Part shown: one piece after another, positions 7,169 to 14,869 of the stretch
How positions within the stretch are numbered: the first letter of the stretch is position 1
Layout of the letters: every line of letters starts with the position of its first letter
Assembly (NCBI RefSeq): GCF_001938945.1
Contig: NZ_MKIO01000016.1
Coordinates: 1-39,761, forward strand
Length of the DNA stretch: 39,761 nucleotides
Direction: 5' to 3'
Source: Xaviernesmea rhizosphaerae
GTDB lineage: Bacteria; Pseudomonadota; Alphaproteobacteria; Rhizobiales; Rhizobiaceae
Program-made: the position numbers and the translations under genes
The notes under the pieces: model-generated
Database searches by the model: none
Told to the model about the DNA's origin: nothing
The model's input: the letters and a program-made list of their open reading frames with translations, nothing else

Positions 7169-8709
7169 GCCGAAACCTCCGCGGGGGATGTGGCTGTGCC
7201 ATGGCCTGCGGGTTGCGCGCCGATCATGTAGCGGCCGATCTCTTCCACCCGTGTCTCCCGGGTGACGAGCGAGGGGCTGAGTTCACCTGCATGCAGCACC
7301 TGGATGCGGTCGCAGATCTCGAACAGCTCCTCGATCTCCTCGGAAACGACCAGGATCGCCATGCCGGCATTGCGCAGCGCGATGAGGCGCTGGCGGATGG
7401 CGGTGGCCGCGCCGATATCCACGCCCCAGGTGGGCTGGGCGACGAAGAGCAGTTTCGGCGCCAGCATGATCTCGCGCCCGACGATGAATTTCTGCAGATT
7501 GCCACCCGAAAGCGCGCCGGCTTCCGCCTCCGGGCCCGGCGTGCGCACGTCGAAATCGCGGATGCAGGTCTCAGCGAAAGCCTTCGCTCCGGCGCGGTCG
7601 ATGAGACCCTGTTTCAGCAGGCCGAGCGGGTGGGCGGTAAGCAGGCCGTTCAGCACGAGCGAGAGTTCCGGCACAGCGCCACGCCCCAGCCGATCTTCCG
7701 GCACGAAGGCGAAGCCGAGACGGCGGCGGGCGGCGGCATCGAGCCGGCCGACATCCTGCCCCATCATGAAGATTCTGTCCCGAGCCTCGCGCCCGAGGCG
7801 GGTCTCTCCCGAGATGATGGCGGAAAGCTCCGCCTGGCCATTGCCGGAAATGCCGGCGATGCCGAGGATCTCGCCGGCCTTCACCTCCAGCGTCACCCGC
7901 TTGAGCGCCACCGCGAAAGGATCGTCCGGCCGATGGTCTAGGCCGATCAGTTCCAGGCGCTTCTCTCCGGTCTCGACGGACGCGGCCGGGGTGATCTCCG
8001 GCATGTCGCGGCCGATCATCATGCGGGCGAGGTCGTGGGCGTCATGTTCGCGCGGGTCCACATGGCCGGTGACCCGGCCGGCACGCAGGATGGTGGCGCG
8101 GTCGCAGATCGCGCGGATTTCCTCCAGCTTGTGGGAAATAAACAGGATGGAAACGCCGCCTTCGCGCAGGCGCTTCAGCGTCTCGAACAGTTTCTCCACA
8201 GATTGCGGCGGCAGCACCGATGTCGGCTCGTCGAGGATGATCAGCTTCGGATCGGTCATCAGGCAGCGGATGATCTCCACCCGCTGCCGCTCGCCGACCG
8301 AGAGCGCATGCACATCAGCGAGCGGATCGACCTCCAGGCCGAAATCGCGCCCGAGCGTGCGCACGCGTTCGATCAGCTCGCGCTTCTTGCCCGGCACGAC
8401 GAGCGCGATGTTTTCCACCACCGTCAAGGTTTCGAAGAGCGAGAAATGCTGGAAGACCATGCCGATGCCCTGGCGGCGGGCCTCGGCCGGCGAGGTGAGC
8501 CGGATGGGCGCGCCCTGCCATGTCACCGTGCCCTCGTCCGGTGTCTCCACACCATAGATCAGCTTCATCAGCGTGGATTTGCCCGCGCCGTTTTCGCCGA
8601 GGATGGCATGGATCGAACGCTCCGCCACGTCCAGATCAATGCCCTGATTGGCACGGATCTGGCCGTAGCTTTTCGACAGGCCGCGAAGCGAGAGCAGCGG
8701 TGGGGTCAT
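7165..8709 (-). CDS. BMP-type ABC importer, double ATPase
   Basis: 514 residues with two fused nucleotide-binding domains, as usual for sugar- and nucleoside-type importers. The first half has a full Walker A (GENGAGKS, about residue 39), signature LSVGERQR and Walker B LIILDEPTSVL. The second half has a degenerate Walker A (GISGNGQ), signature LSGGNLQK and LLFVAQPTWGVD. Degeneration of the second site is normal in the YufO/NupA group. It energises uptake by the two permeases encoded directly downstream. Ten bases separate it from the binding-protein gene. Confidence 0.9.
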   Translation of the reverse strand: MTPPLLSLRGLSKSYGQIRANQGIDLDVAERSIHAILGENGAGKSTLMKLIYGVETPDEGTVTWQGAPIRLTSPAEARRQGIGMVFQHFSLFETLTVVENIALVVPGKKRELIERVRTLGRDFGLEVDPLADVHALSVGERQRVEIIRCLMTDPKLIILDEPTSVLPPQSVEKLFETLKRLREGGVSILFISHKLEEIRAICDRATILRAGRVTGHVDPREHDAHDLARMMIGRDMPEITPAASVETGEKRLELIGLDHRPDDPFAVALKRVTLEVKAGEILGIAGISGNGQAELSAIISGETRLGREARDRIFMMGQDVGRLDAAARRRLGFAFVPEDRLGRGAVPELSLVLNGLLTAHPLGLLKQGLIDRAGAKAFAETCIRDFDVRTPGPEAEAGALSGGNLQKFIVGREIMLAPKLLFVAQPTWGVDIGAATAIRQRLIALRNAGMAILVVSEEIEELFEICDRIQVLHAGELSPSLVTRETRVEEIGRYMIGAQPAGHGTATSPAEVSA

Positions 8710-8719
8710 CGGCGCAAGA

Positions 8720-9820
8720 TCACTTCGGCAGCGGCGTGGTCACGCCCTTGACGTGCCAGTTCATGGCGACGATCTCGGGATCGGTCAGCGTCTTGCCGGC
8801 GGCTACGCCCTCGGAACCATCGGCCTTGGTGATCGGGCCGGTGAAGGGCGAGACGCTGCCGGCGGCGATCTTCGCCTCCGTGTCCTTGATCTTCGTCATG
8901 GTGTCGGCGGGGATGGCCGGGTTCCAGTCCACCACCTCGACCACCTTGTCGGACATGCCGAGGAAGGCATTGGCGCCCTTGAAGCTGCCGGCGACATGGG
9001 CGTCGACCGAGGCCTTGAAGAAGGGCGACCAGTCGGTGGCCACGCAGCCGAGATAGGTCTTGGGCGCGTAGCTCTTCATCGAGGAGTTCAGGTTGAAGGC
9101 ATAGACGCCGGCTTCCTCGCAGGCCGCAATCACCGAGGGCGTATCCTGCGCGTTGGAGAAGATCACGTCGCAGCCCTGCGCCATCAGCGCCTTGGCGGCC
9201 TCCTGCTCCTTGGCCGGATCGAACCAGGAGTTCACCCAGACGACGGAGACCTCGATATCCGGCTTCACGGCCTGGGCGCCCAGCGCGAAGGCGTTGATGG
9301 AGGTGATGAGCTCGGGAATCGCGAAGGCCGAAACGGAGCCGAGCTTGCCGGATTTCGTCAGCGCGGCGGCGGCCATGCCCATCAGATAGGTGCCCTGGAA
9401 ATACTTGGCGGCAAAGGGCGAGAAGTTCGGCGCGACCTGGAAGCCCGATGCGTGCAGCACGGTCACGTCTTTGTTGCGCCGGGCGATCTGCAGCGCGCCG
9501 TTCTGATAGCCGAAGGAGCCGGCGATCAGGAACTTGTTTCCGTCGGCCACCGCCTTGTTCATGATCCGGTCGGCGTCGGGGCCTTCCGGGATGTTTTCCA
9601 GAATGGTGATCTTCACCTTGTCGCCATAGGCCGCCTTGATCGGATCGAGGCCGGCGGCCAGCGCATGGCCCCAGCCGACATCGCCGATCGGCGAGGGTAC
9701 GACGAGGGCGATGCCGAGCGGCTTGTCGGCGGCGAGCGTGATGCGCGTGCCGATGGCGCTGGCGAGGCCGGAAAGCGCGACGCCCTTGAGAAGCGTGCGG
9801 CGGTTGATGGCGGTGATCAT
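8720..9820 (-). CDS. BMP-family (PnrA/Med-like) periplasmic substrate-binding protein
   Basis: 366 residues. The N-terminus NRRTLLKG followed by a moderately hydrophobic stretch to about residue 30 looks like a twin-arginine export signal. The mature part begins ADKPLGIALVVPSPIGDVGWG and continues with a two-lobe BMP fold. It contains GSFGYQNG and the segment FSNAQDTPSVIAACEEAG, typical of the family. Well-studied BMP proteins bind purine nucleosides, and relatives in proteobacteria bind purines or other heterocycles. There is no lipobox cysteine, so it should be a free periplasmic protein. It sits between the amidohydrolase gene (28-base gap) and the ATPase gene (10-base gap). Confidence 0.88.
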   Translation of the reverse strand: MITAINRRTLLKGVALSGLASAIGTRITLAADKPLGIALVVPSPIGDVGWGHALAAGLDPIKAAYGDKVKITILENIPEGPDADRIMNKAVADGNKFLIAGSFGYQNGALQIARRNKDVTVLHASGFQVAPNFSPFAAKYFQGTYLMGMAAAALTKSGKLGSVSAFAIPELITSINAFALGAQAVKPDIEVSVVWVNSWFDPAKEQEAAKALMAQGCDVIFSNAQDTPSVIAACEEAGVYAFNLNSSMKSYAPKTYLGCVATDWSPFFKASVDAHVAGSFKGANAFLGMSDKVVEVVDWNPAIPADTMTKIKDTEAKIAAGSVSPFTGPITKADGSEGVAAGKTLTDPEIVAMNWHVKGVTTPLPK

Positions 9821-9848
9821 GGTGGTTCCCTCTTTTGGTCTTGTTGGT

Positions 9849-11228
9849 TCAGAGATCGAGTGTGGCCAGCGTCGCTTCCGCCTCGGCGAAGAGCTTCGCC
9901 TCGTCCAGGCCGGTGAATTCGCCCTTGGCCCAGACGATGCGGCCGTTGATCATGGTCATATCGGTAGGCGCGCCGATGCCGACCTTGGCGATCAGGCTCA
10001 AGGGATCGTGGCGCGTGCCGACATAATCCATGCGGCGCGTGTCGATGGCGAAGAGATCGGCGGCCATGCCGGGCGCGAGCCGGCCGATATCGGTGCGGCC
10101 GAGCAGTTGCGCCCCGCCCGTCGTGGCATAGCCGAGGAAATCGGCGGGCGGCGGCACGGGATGCGAACGGGTCGAGGCGACCAGGCATTGCAGCATGTAG
10201 GCCGAGTGGATGCAGTGCATGAGATTGGAATTGTCGTTCGACGCCGCGCCATCGCAGCCGAGCCCGATGGGCACGCCGAAAGCGCTCATGGCGGGAATGT
10301 CGGTCACCTCGGCGCCGACCAGATAGACTGGCTCCGGGCAGTGGGCCACGCCGGTGCCGGAGGCGGCCAGGGTGCGAAGCTCGTCGTGGGTCAGCTCCCA
10401 GCAATGGGCGTAGAAGGTGTCCGGCCCGGCAAAGCCCATCTCGTGCAGGTAATCGACGGTGCGCAGGCCGTGGCGGGCGAGGATGACGGGGCTTTCGCCC
10501 TCGCCGACATGGGTGTGGAGGCGCACGCCCTTGTCTCGGGCAAGGCGCACCGATTCCACGAAGGTCTCGCGATAGGCGTTGACGGGCTGGCAGGGCGCCA
10601 CCACCACCTGGCGCAGGCTGAAAGGCGCGGCGTCGTGATAGGCGTCGATGAGGCGCGCGCAATCGGCGATGAACTCGTCCGTCGTCTCGCGCATTTCGTC
10701 GGGAATGGTGGAGCCTTCCGACTTCGGCAGCGAATTGCCGCCGCGACCGGCGTGAAAGCGCATGCCAAAGAGGTCGGCCGCCTCGAACTGCCGGTCGATC
10801 AGCCGCTTTCCGGCATGGCGCGGGAAATTATACTGGTGGTCGAAGGCCGTGGTGCAGCCATGCTTGATCATTTCGGCCATGGCCGTGACCGAGGAATGGT
10901 AGAAGCAATCCTCCGTCAGCCGCGCGAAGATCGGGTAGATCCGGTCGAGCCACTCGATGACCGAGAGCTTCGTCCAGTCGAGATCGGCGCGGTTGCGCAC
11001 GAAGCACTGGAAGAAGTGGTGGTGGGTGTTGACGAGGCCGGGATAGACGAACCAGCCGGTGGCGTCCGTCACCTGCGTGCCCTCTGGCAAAGGGCCTGCG
11101 GCGAGACCCTCGCCGATCGCCTTGATCGCCGGTCCTTCCGTCAGGAGATCGACATTGCGGCGGACCGTCATGCCGGTGCCGTCATCGACGATCACGGCGG
11201 CGCAGTTTTTCAGGAGGTGGCCGGCCAT
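9849..11228 (-). CDS. Amidohydrolase of the 8-oxoguanine/isoxanthopterin deaminase type
   Basis: 459 residues of a cytosolic, metal-dependent amidohydrolase (COG0402). The metal-binding motif is PGLVNTHHHFFQ, with LHTHVGEGE and HCWEL supplying later His/Glu positions and GLGCDGAASND the catalytic Asp. The HHHFFQ form and the SNDNSNLMH segment resemble the branch containing 8-oxoguanine deaminase and isoxanthopterin deaminase. It probably removes an amino group from, or opens, an oxidised purine- or pterin-like ring. The start at 11226-11228 has GGAGG nine bases upstream and lies just past the stop of the GST gene. A frame extension of eleven codons would overlap that gene. Exact substrate is not determined. 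Confidence 0.78.
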   Translation of the reverse strand: MAGHLLKNCAAVIVDDGTGMTVRRNVDLLTEGPAIKAIGEGLAAGPLPEGTQVTDATGWFVYPGLVNTHHHFFQCFVRNRADLDWTKLSVIEWLDRIYPIFARLTEDCFYHSSVTAMAEMIKHGCTTAFDHQYNFPRHAGKRLIDRQFEAADLFGMRFHAGRGGNSLPKSEGSTIPDEMRETTDEFIADCARLIDAYHDAAPFSLRQVVVAPCQPVNAYRETFVESVRLARDKGVRLHTHVGEGESPVILARHGLRTVDYLHEMGFAGPDTFYAHCWELTHDELRTLAASGTGVAHCPEPVYLVGAEVTDIPAMSAFGVPIGLGCDGAASNDNSNLMHCIHSAYMLQCLVASTRSHPVPPPADFLGYATTGGAQLLGRTDIGRLAPGMAADLFAIDTRRMDYVGTRHDPLSLIAKVGIGAPTDMTMINGRIVWAKGEFTGLDEAKLFAEAEATLATLDL

Positions 11229-11232
11229 CGCG

Positions 11233-11925
11233 TCAAGCCTCCGCTGTCGCTGGTGCTTCATGCGGATCGGGCTTCAGCTCGTGCAGGCGGTGAATCCCCG
11301 GCATTTCGATGAAGCCCTCCAGCGCCCGCACCGCGCGCATCCACAGGCGGATCGACGGATAGGCATCGAGCGAGACGCCGCCATCCGGGGCGAGCGCGAC
11401 ATAGGGGAAGCAGGCGATATCGGCGACGGTCGGCCTGTTGCCGACCAGGAAAGCCTCGCCCTTCAGCCGCTGCTCGAACAGGGCGGCTTCCAGCTCGCGC
11501 AGCGCCGCGATGCCGGAGGCGCGTAAGCCTGCGAGATCGCCGGGCCTGTGCAGCATCTCATGCAGCCGCGCACCGCCAAGGCTGGCGGTCAGCCGGGCGG
11601 AGAAGGCGAGCCATTGCTGGATGCGCGCGCTTTCCGCCGGCTTGCCGGAGCCGAGGAAAGCCGGCGCCGCCTTGCTGGCGAGGTAGACGAGAATGGCGGC
11701 GGATTCGGTGAGGATCAGGTCGCCGTCGGCATCGGGCGCAACGAGGATCGGGATGGAGCCAGCCGGGTTCAGCGCCAGGAGCTCGGGGCCACGATGCTCG
11801 ACGCCGGGGTGGAAATCGACAGGGCGCAGCGCCAGCCTGACCCCTGCCAGTGCCGCCATCAGGCGCGCCTTGTAGCAGCTCGGCGAGAGAATATAGTCGT
11901 ACAGAACCGGGGATGGGGAGGTCAT
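11233..11925 (-). CDS. Glutathione S-transferase-like protein
   Basis: 230 residues with an N-terminal thioredoxin-like domain (about 1-85: LYDYILSPSCYKARL, then LLALNPAGSIPILV and LTESAAILVYLA) and an all-helical C-terminal domain carrying LVGNRPTVADIACFPY. The SPSC motif at the active-site position suggests a Ser- or Cys-type enzyme near the zeta/beta classes. It overlaps the oxygenase gene upstream by ATGA and precedes the deaminase gene by four bases. It is therefore a committed member of the pathway, perhaps isomerising or conjugating a ring-opened or reactive oxidation product. That role is inference from context only. Confidence 0.8.
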   Translation of the reverse strand: MTSPSPVLYDYILSPSCYKARLMAALAGVRLALRPVDFHPGVEHRGPELLALNPAGSIPILVAPDADGDLILTESAAILVYLASKAAPAFLGSGKPAESARIQQWLAFSARLTASLGGARLHEMLHRPGDLAGLRASGIAALRELEAALFEQRLKGEAFLVGNRPTVADIACFPYVALAPDGGVSLDAYPSIRLWMRAVRALEGFIEMPGIHRLHELKPDPHEAPATAEA

Positions 11926-12767
11926 TGGGCCACCAGTTGCGCGCCATAGGTAAAGCCATGGCGTTTCAGCCAGCGGCGATAGGCGACGGAGGTGAGATCG
12001 GCGCGTGTCGGGATTTCCATGCCGGGATCGAGCGGCAGCCGGCGCGGGATCTGGTTTTCGAGAATCGAGCGGTCCTGCAGGAAGATCATCTGCTGGAAAT
12101 GGATGAGATCGGTCATCGGCGTGTCGTCATCGTAAAGCGCCATCCACGGCCAGACATCGCAGAGCTCTTCCGTCAGCGGCTGGACGAACAGGGTGATTAC
12201 ATCCCATTCGCCCGGGCGCGGCGGGCAGGTCTTGTAGAGCACGGAGCAGGTCGGGGCCGGCACCCGGTACATATACTCCGTGGTGATGCCGCCGCTGGCG
12301 GATTTGGCGGCCTGCGGCTGGTAGAATTTCACCTGCGTCGCCCAGACCTCGTCGGCCTCCTCGCGGATCTCGACCTTGTAGCTCTCCACTTCCGTATGCG
12401 GCTCGGCGCCCAGAATGTCGGTATGGACGAAAGGGAAATGGGCGATATCAAGAAAATTCTCGACCGCGCGCAGCGGCGAGCAGCGCACGCGCACCACGCC
12501 GACATCCACCAGGCGCCGACCGGGATGCTCGGCTTCCGGAATGTCGAAGAGCGGCCTGGCAGGCTGTCCGAGAGAGGACCAGACATGGCCATAGCGTTCG
12601 GTGACGGGCAGGGGATGGCCCGCGGTAGTCGCGACCTTGGCCCGCCCGTCGGCACCCAGCGAGACGCGGATGGTCTCACCCATCAGCAGGGTCTCGCGGC
12701 CCTCGGGCAGAAGCTGGCTCAAAAGGCCGACGGGATACCACTCGTCGATCATGGCGTCGCGGCTCAT
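11922..12767 (-). CDS. Rieske-type oxygenase catalytic subunit lacking its Rieske domain
   Basis: 281 residues. The mononuclear-iron domain is clear: NFLDIAHFPFVHTDI supplies the bridging Asp107 and ligands His110 and His115, and FLQDRSILENQ supplies the carboxylate, probably Asp232. The N-terminus starts like a normal oxygenase (DEWYPVGLLSQLLPEG) and then jumps straight to PLPVTERYGHVWSSLG. The usual CxH...CxxH cluster-binding segment is absent. That cluster is instead encoded by the gene immediately upstream, whose stop overlaps this start (ATGA). The arrangement recalls NdmC/NdmD of bacterial caffeine N-demethylation, where a Rieske-less subunit borrows its cluster. The likely reaction is hydroxylation or N/O-demethylation of a heterocycle. 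No dedicated reductase gene lies in the operon. Confidence 0.8.
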   Translation of the reverse strand: MSRDAMIDEWYPVGLLSQLLPEGRETLLMGETIRVSLGADGRAKVATTAGHPLPVTERYGHVWSSLGQPARPLFDIPEAEHPGRRLVDVGVVRVRCSPLRAVENFLDIAHFPFVHTDILGAEPHTEVESYKVEIREEADEVWATQVKFYQPQAAKSASGGITTEYMYRVPAPTCSVLYKTCPPRPGEWDVITLFVQPLTEELCDVWPWMALYDDDTPMTDLIHFQQMIFLQDRSILENQIPRRLPLDPGMEIPTRADLTSVAYRRWLKRHGFTYGAQLVAQ

Positions 12768-13420
12768 GCGGCCTCTCCTGTGATGGTCGCTGTCTCGGCC
12801 TGGCGGCGCAGTCCTTCCAGCGCGCGCGACGCCGCGATCTTCCCGGCGTCCGCGGCGCCGGATGCAATCAGCAGATGGACGAGCAGAACGCCCTCTTCGC
12901 CCGAAGACGCCAGCAACAGGCGTGCCGTCACGCCGCCGATCGTCCCGTCGATCACACTGCCATCGAGCGTGCCGCCAAGGCTCGCCGCCAGCCGCGCGGG
13001 CGAAGCCGCGACCGTGACGCTGCGCAGGCCGAGAAAGCCGTCATGGGCCGGAACCGCACCCGCTTCCTGGCTCGCCGTGACCCAGACGATGCCGTCGCGC
13101 TCGGCGGCGCGATAGGTCGCCACGCGGATCGTCTCCGGCGGTGTGAGCGCGGGATGAGCGGGGATGGCGAGACAGCGCCCGCTCTTGCCGTAGCGCCAGC
13201 CATGATAGATGCAGGACAGCGCCTCGCCGCGCACGAACCCATGGGACAGGCGCATGCCGCGATGCGGACAGCGATCGGCCACGGCGGACACCGTGCCATC
13301 CTGCGCCCGCCAGACGGCCAGCGCCGCATCGGCAAGACGCGCGGGGATAACCGATGCCGCCGGCAGATCCGCCGAAAGGGCGACCGGTGTCCAGACGAGG
13401 GCTGACTCCAGAGGCATCAT
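12764..13420 (-). CDS. Separate Rieske [2Fe-2S] protein with an unusual C-terminal tail
   Basis: 218 residues. Residues about 8-125 are a complete Rieske fold with cluster ligands in CPHRG (Cys51, His53) and CIYHGW (Cys70, His73), followed by GRCLAIPAHP. It most resembles the N-terminal domain of one-piece ring-hydroxylating oxygenases rather than a small soluble ferredoxin. Residues 126-218 form an Ala/Gly-rich tail (LRSVTVAASPARLAASLGG and LLIASGAADAGKIAASRA) that I do not recognise. It is the first gene of the operon. ATG codons at 13418-13420 and 13415-13417 both fit, and neither has a strong ribosome site. It should pass electrons to the Rieske-less subunit encoded next. Confidence 0.8.
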   Translation of the reverse strand: MMPLESALVWTPVALSADLPAASVIPARLADAALAVWRAQDGTVSAVADRCPHRGMRLSHGFVRGEALSCIYHGWRYGKSGRCLAIPAHPALTPPETIRVATYRAAERDGIVWVTASQEAGAVPAHDGFLGLRSVTVAASPARLAASLGGTLDGSVIDGTIGGVTARLLLASSGEEGVLLVHLLIASGAADAGKIAASRALEGLRRQAETATITGEAA

Positions 13421-13520
13421 GAACTTTCAAACAATAACAGATGGTTACGCAGGCTCCTGCACCGCCGGCGGGCAGAGTCTGCCTGCGGTGCGACGCTAAA
13501 TTTGCATAAATTTTCTGCAG

Positions 13521-13545
13521 GCGCAATGATGGCTAATAATTGCGC
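13521..13545. promoter_or_regulatory. Inverted repeat in the divergent region (possible operator)
   Basis: GCGCAAT (13521-13527) and ATTGCGC (13539-13545) are perfect seven-base arms around an AT-rich centre. The repeat lies about 100 bases upstream of the Rieske operon and about 175 upstream of the LysR gene. It is a reasonable binding site for a dimeric regulator of either unit. The rest of 13421-13721 shows no gene or recognisable riboswitch. Confidence 0.4.
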
Positions 13546-13721
13546 ATAGACCTTTTCCAAGCCGACTTGTGGTAGTCCCCCAGCATCCTCGCGACCTGTT
13601 CTATGTGAAGCTGCTATATGAAAACGAAGGACTAACCGATACCCTATTCCAGACATTGCTGATCGACATCGCAAGCTCCGGGCGCCCGCCGCGCGTATTG
13701 GGCGGTATGAAGGGTTAAAAC

Positions 13722-14660
13722 ATGGAAGTTCGCCAACTTCGGTATTTCGTAGCGGTTGCAACCGAGCGTAATTTTTCGCGTGCTGCCAAGCTCCTGCACA
13801 TTGCCCAGCCACCCCTCAGCCGGCAGATACAACAGCTCGAGGAGGAGCTGGCTGTCATCCTGATTGATCGCACGAAGCGGCCTCTGACCCTCACGCAGGC
13901 GGGAGGCTTTTTCCTGGAGCAGGCATCCCAGATCCTAAGGCGACTTGAGCATGTGCGCGATCAGACGCAGAGGATCGGAAAATCGCAGCGTGAGCGCTTC
14001 GTCATCGGATGCGTCGGCTCGACGCTCTACGGAGGCATTCCCGATCTCGTTCGGCGGATGCGCCAGCACTGGCCCGATCTCGACATCGAGATCCGCGAAA
14101 TGATGTCCACCGAGCAGATCGTGGCGCTCAAGGAGCGCCATATCGATATCGGTTTCGGTCGGGTGCGCTTCAACGACAAGGAGGTGGAGCGCCTGACACT
14201 CCGGGACGAGCGGCTGGTCGTCGCTCTGCCGCTTGGCCATCCCAGGGCTGGCGAGACAGAGCCGATGGCGCTTCGCGATCTCGCCGGAGAGACGCTGATC
14301 GTCTACCCCTCCATGCCCCGACCGAGCTTCGCGGACGAGGTCCTCAACCTTTTCGAGGAGATCCGGGTGCGCCTTCAGGGCATCGAAGAAGTGCGCGAGA
14401 TCCAGACGGCACTGGGCATGGTGGCGGCTGGCGCCGGCATATGCATCATCCCGGCAGCCTCCCAACGTCAGCGCCCGGATGATGTCGTCTACCGCATGGT
14501 CGCGGATGAAAACGCCACCTCGCCCATCATCATGAGCTACCGGCGAGACGATGTCCGCGGCCGGACAGAGGCGATCAAACAGCTCATTCGCGAGATGTAT
14601 GCGGATAATCCCCCTTGGCTCCAGCTATCCAGTGTGCGCCTCGACAAGGACGATACCTGA
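13722..14660 (+). CDS. catR: LysR-family regulator, CatR/CatM/BenM type
   Basis: 312 residues. The N-terminal winged helix-turn-helix (MEVRQLRYFVAVATERNF through AQPPLSRQIQQLEEEL) is followed by an effector-binding domain with IGCVGSTLYGG, IDIGFGRV, YPSMPRPSF and EVREIQTALGMVAAGAG. These segments match BenM/CatM/CatR, which sense cis,cis-muconate and/or benzoate and activate catechol and benzoate genes. The gene heads the plus-strand benzyl cluster and faces the ben-cat operon. Exact ATAC-N7-GTAT sites, the known motif of this subgroup, occur in front of both units. AAGGG precedes the ATG by nine bases. Whether it answers to muconate, benzoate or both cannot be read here. Confidence 0.88.
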   Translation: MEVRQLRYFVAVATERNFSRAAKLLHIAQPPLSRQIQQLEEELAVILIDRTKRPLTLTQAGGFFLEQASQILRRLEHVRDQTQRIGKSQRERFVIGCVGSTLYGGIPDLVRRMRQHWPDLDIEIREMMSTEQIVALKERHIDIGFGRVRFNDKEVERLTLRDERLVVALPLGHPRAGETEPMALRDLAGETLIVYPSMPRPSFADEVLNLFEEIRVRLQGIEEVREIQTALGMVAAGAGICIIPAASQRQRPDDVVYRMVADENATSPIIMSYRRDDVRGRTEAIKQLIREMYADNPPWLQLSSVRLDKDDT

Positions 14661-14712
14661 GGCATTTCCGGATGTCGGCAGTCACGGGCTAAAGAGCGTC
14701 CGGTCGCACGCT

Positions 14713-14727
14713 ATACCGGAAAGGTAT
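14713..14727. promoter_or_regulatory. CatM/BenM-type operator ahead of the benzyl genes
   Basis: ATACCGGAAAGGTAT is an exact ATAC-N7-GTAT site. A weaker half-match, ATAC-N7-GTTC, starts exactly 21 bases later (14734-14748). The two are two helical turns apart, as LysR tetramers require. Confidence 0.7.
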
Positions 14728-14748
14728 GAATTGATACTTGAACGGTTC

Positions 14749-14777
14749 TGGCTGGAAGCACGCTCCGGCGCTAGCAT
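14749..14777 (+). promoter_or_regulatory. Possible LysR-activated promoter of the benzyl genes
   Basis: TGGCTG (14749-14754) and TAGCAT (14772-14777) are 17 bases apart. A start near 14784 would put the operator centre at about -64, the classic LysR position. The boxes are weak, as expected for an activated promoter. A perfect TATAAT at 14830-14835 lacks a -35 box but could be an alternative. Confidence 0.35.
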
Positions 14778-14869
14778 GTCAGCCGGTGAGGAGACCGAAC
14801 GGCCCCGGCGCAAACCCGGCGGAAGACGGTATAATTGTCCTCGCCCTGACGGCAAAAGGGAGGAAAAGC

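Noticed and set aside
12764..13420. The split oxygenase as a sequencing-error frameshift of one gene
   Set aside because: The catalytic subunit has its own N-terminal oxygenase start, and the Rieske protein has its own extra tail, so the halves overlap in domain content and cannot be one broken chain.
13421..13721. A purine riboswitch ahead of the split-oxygenase operon
   Set aside because: I looked for a three-way-junction pattern and saw only a simple inverted repeat and AT-rich promoter-like sequence.
14738..14869. A longer N-terminus for the benzaldehyde dehydrogenase
   Set aside because: The added residues do not resemble the family, while GTG at 14870 has a strong ribosome site and the family start.
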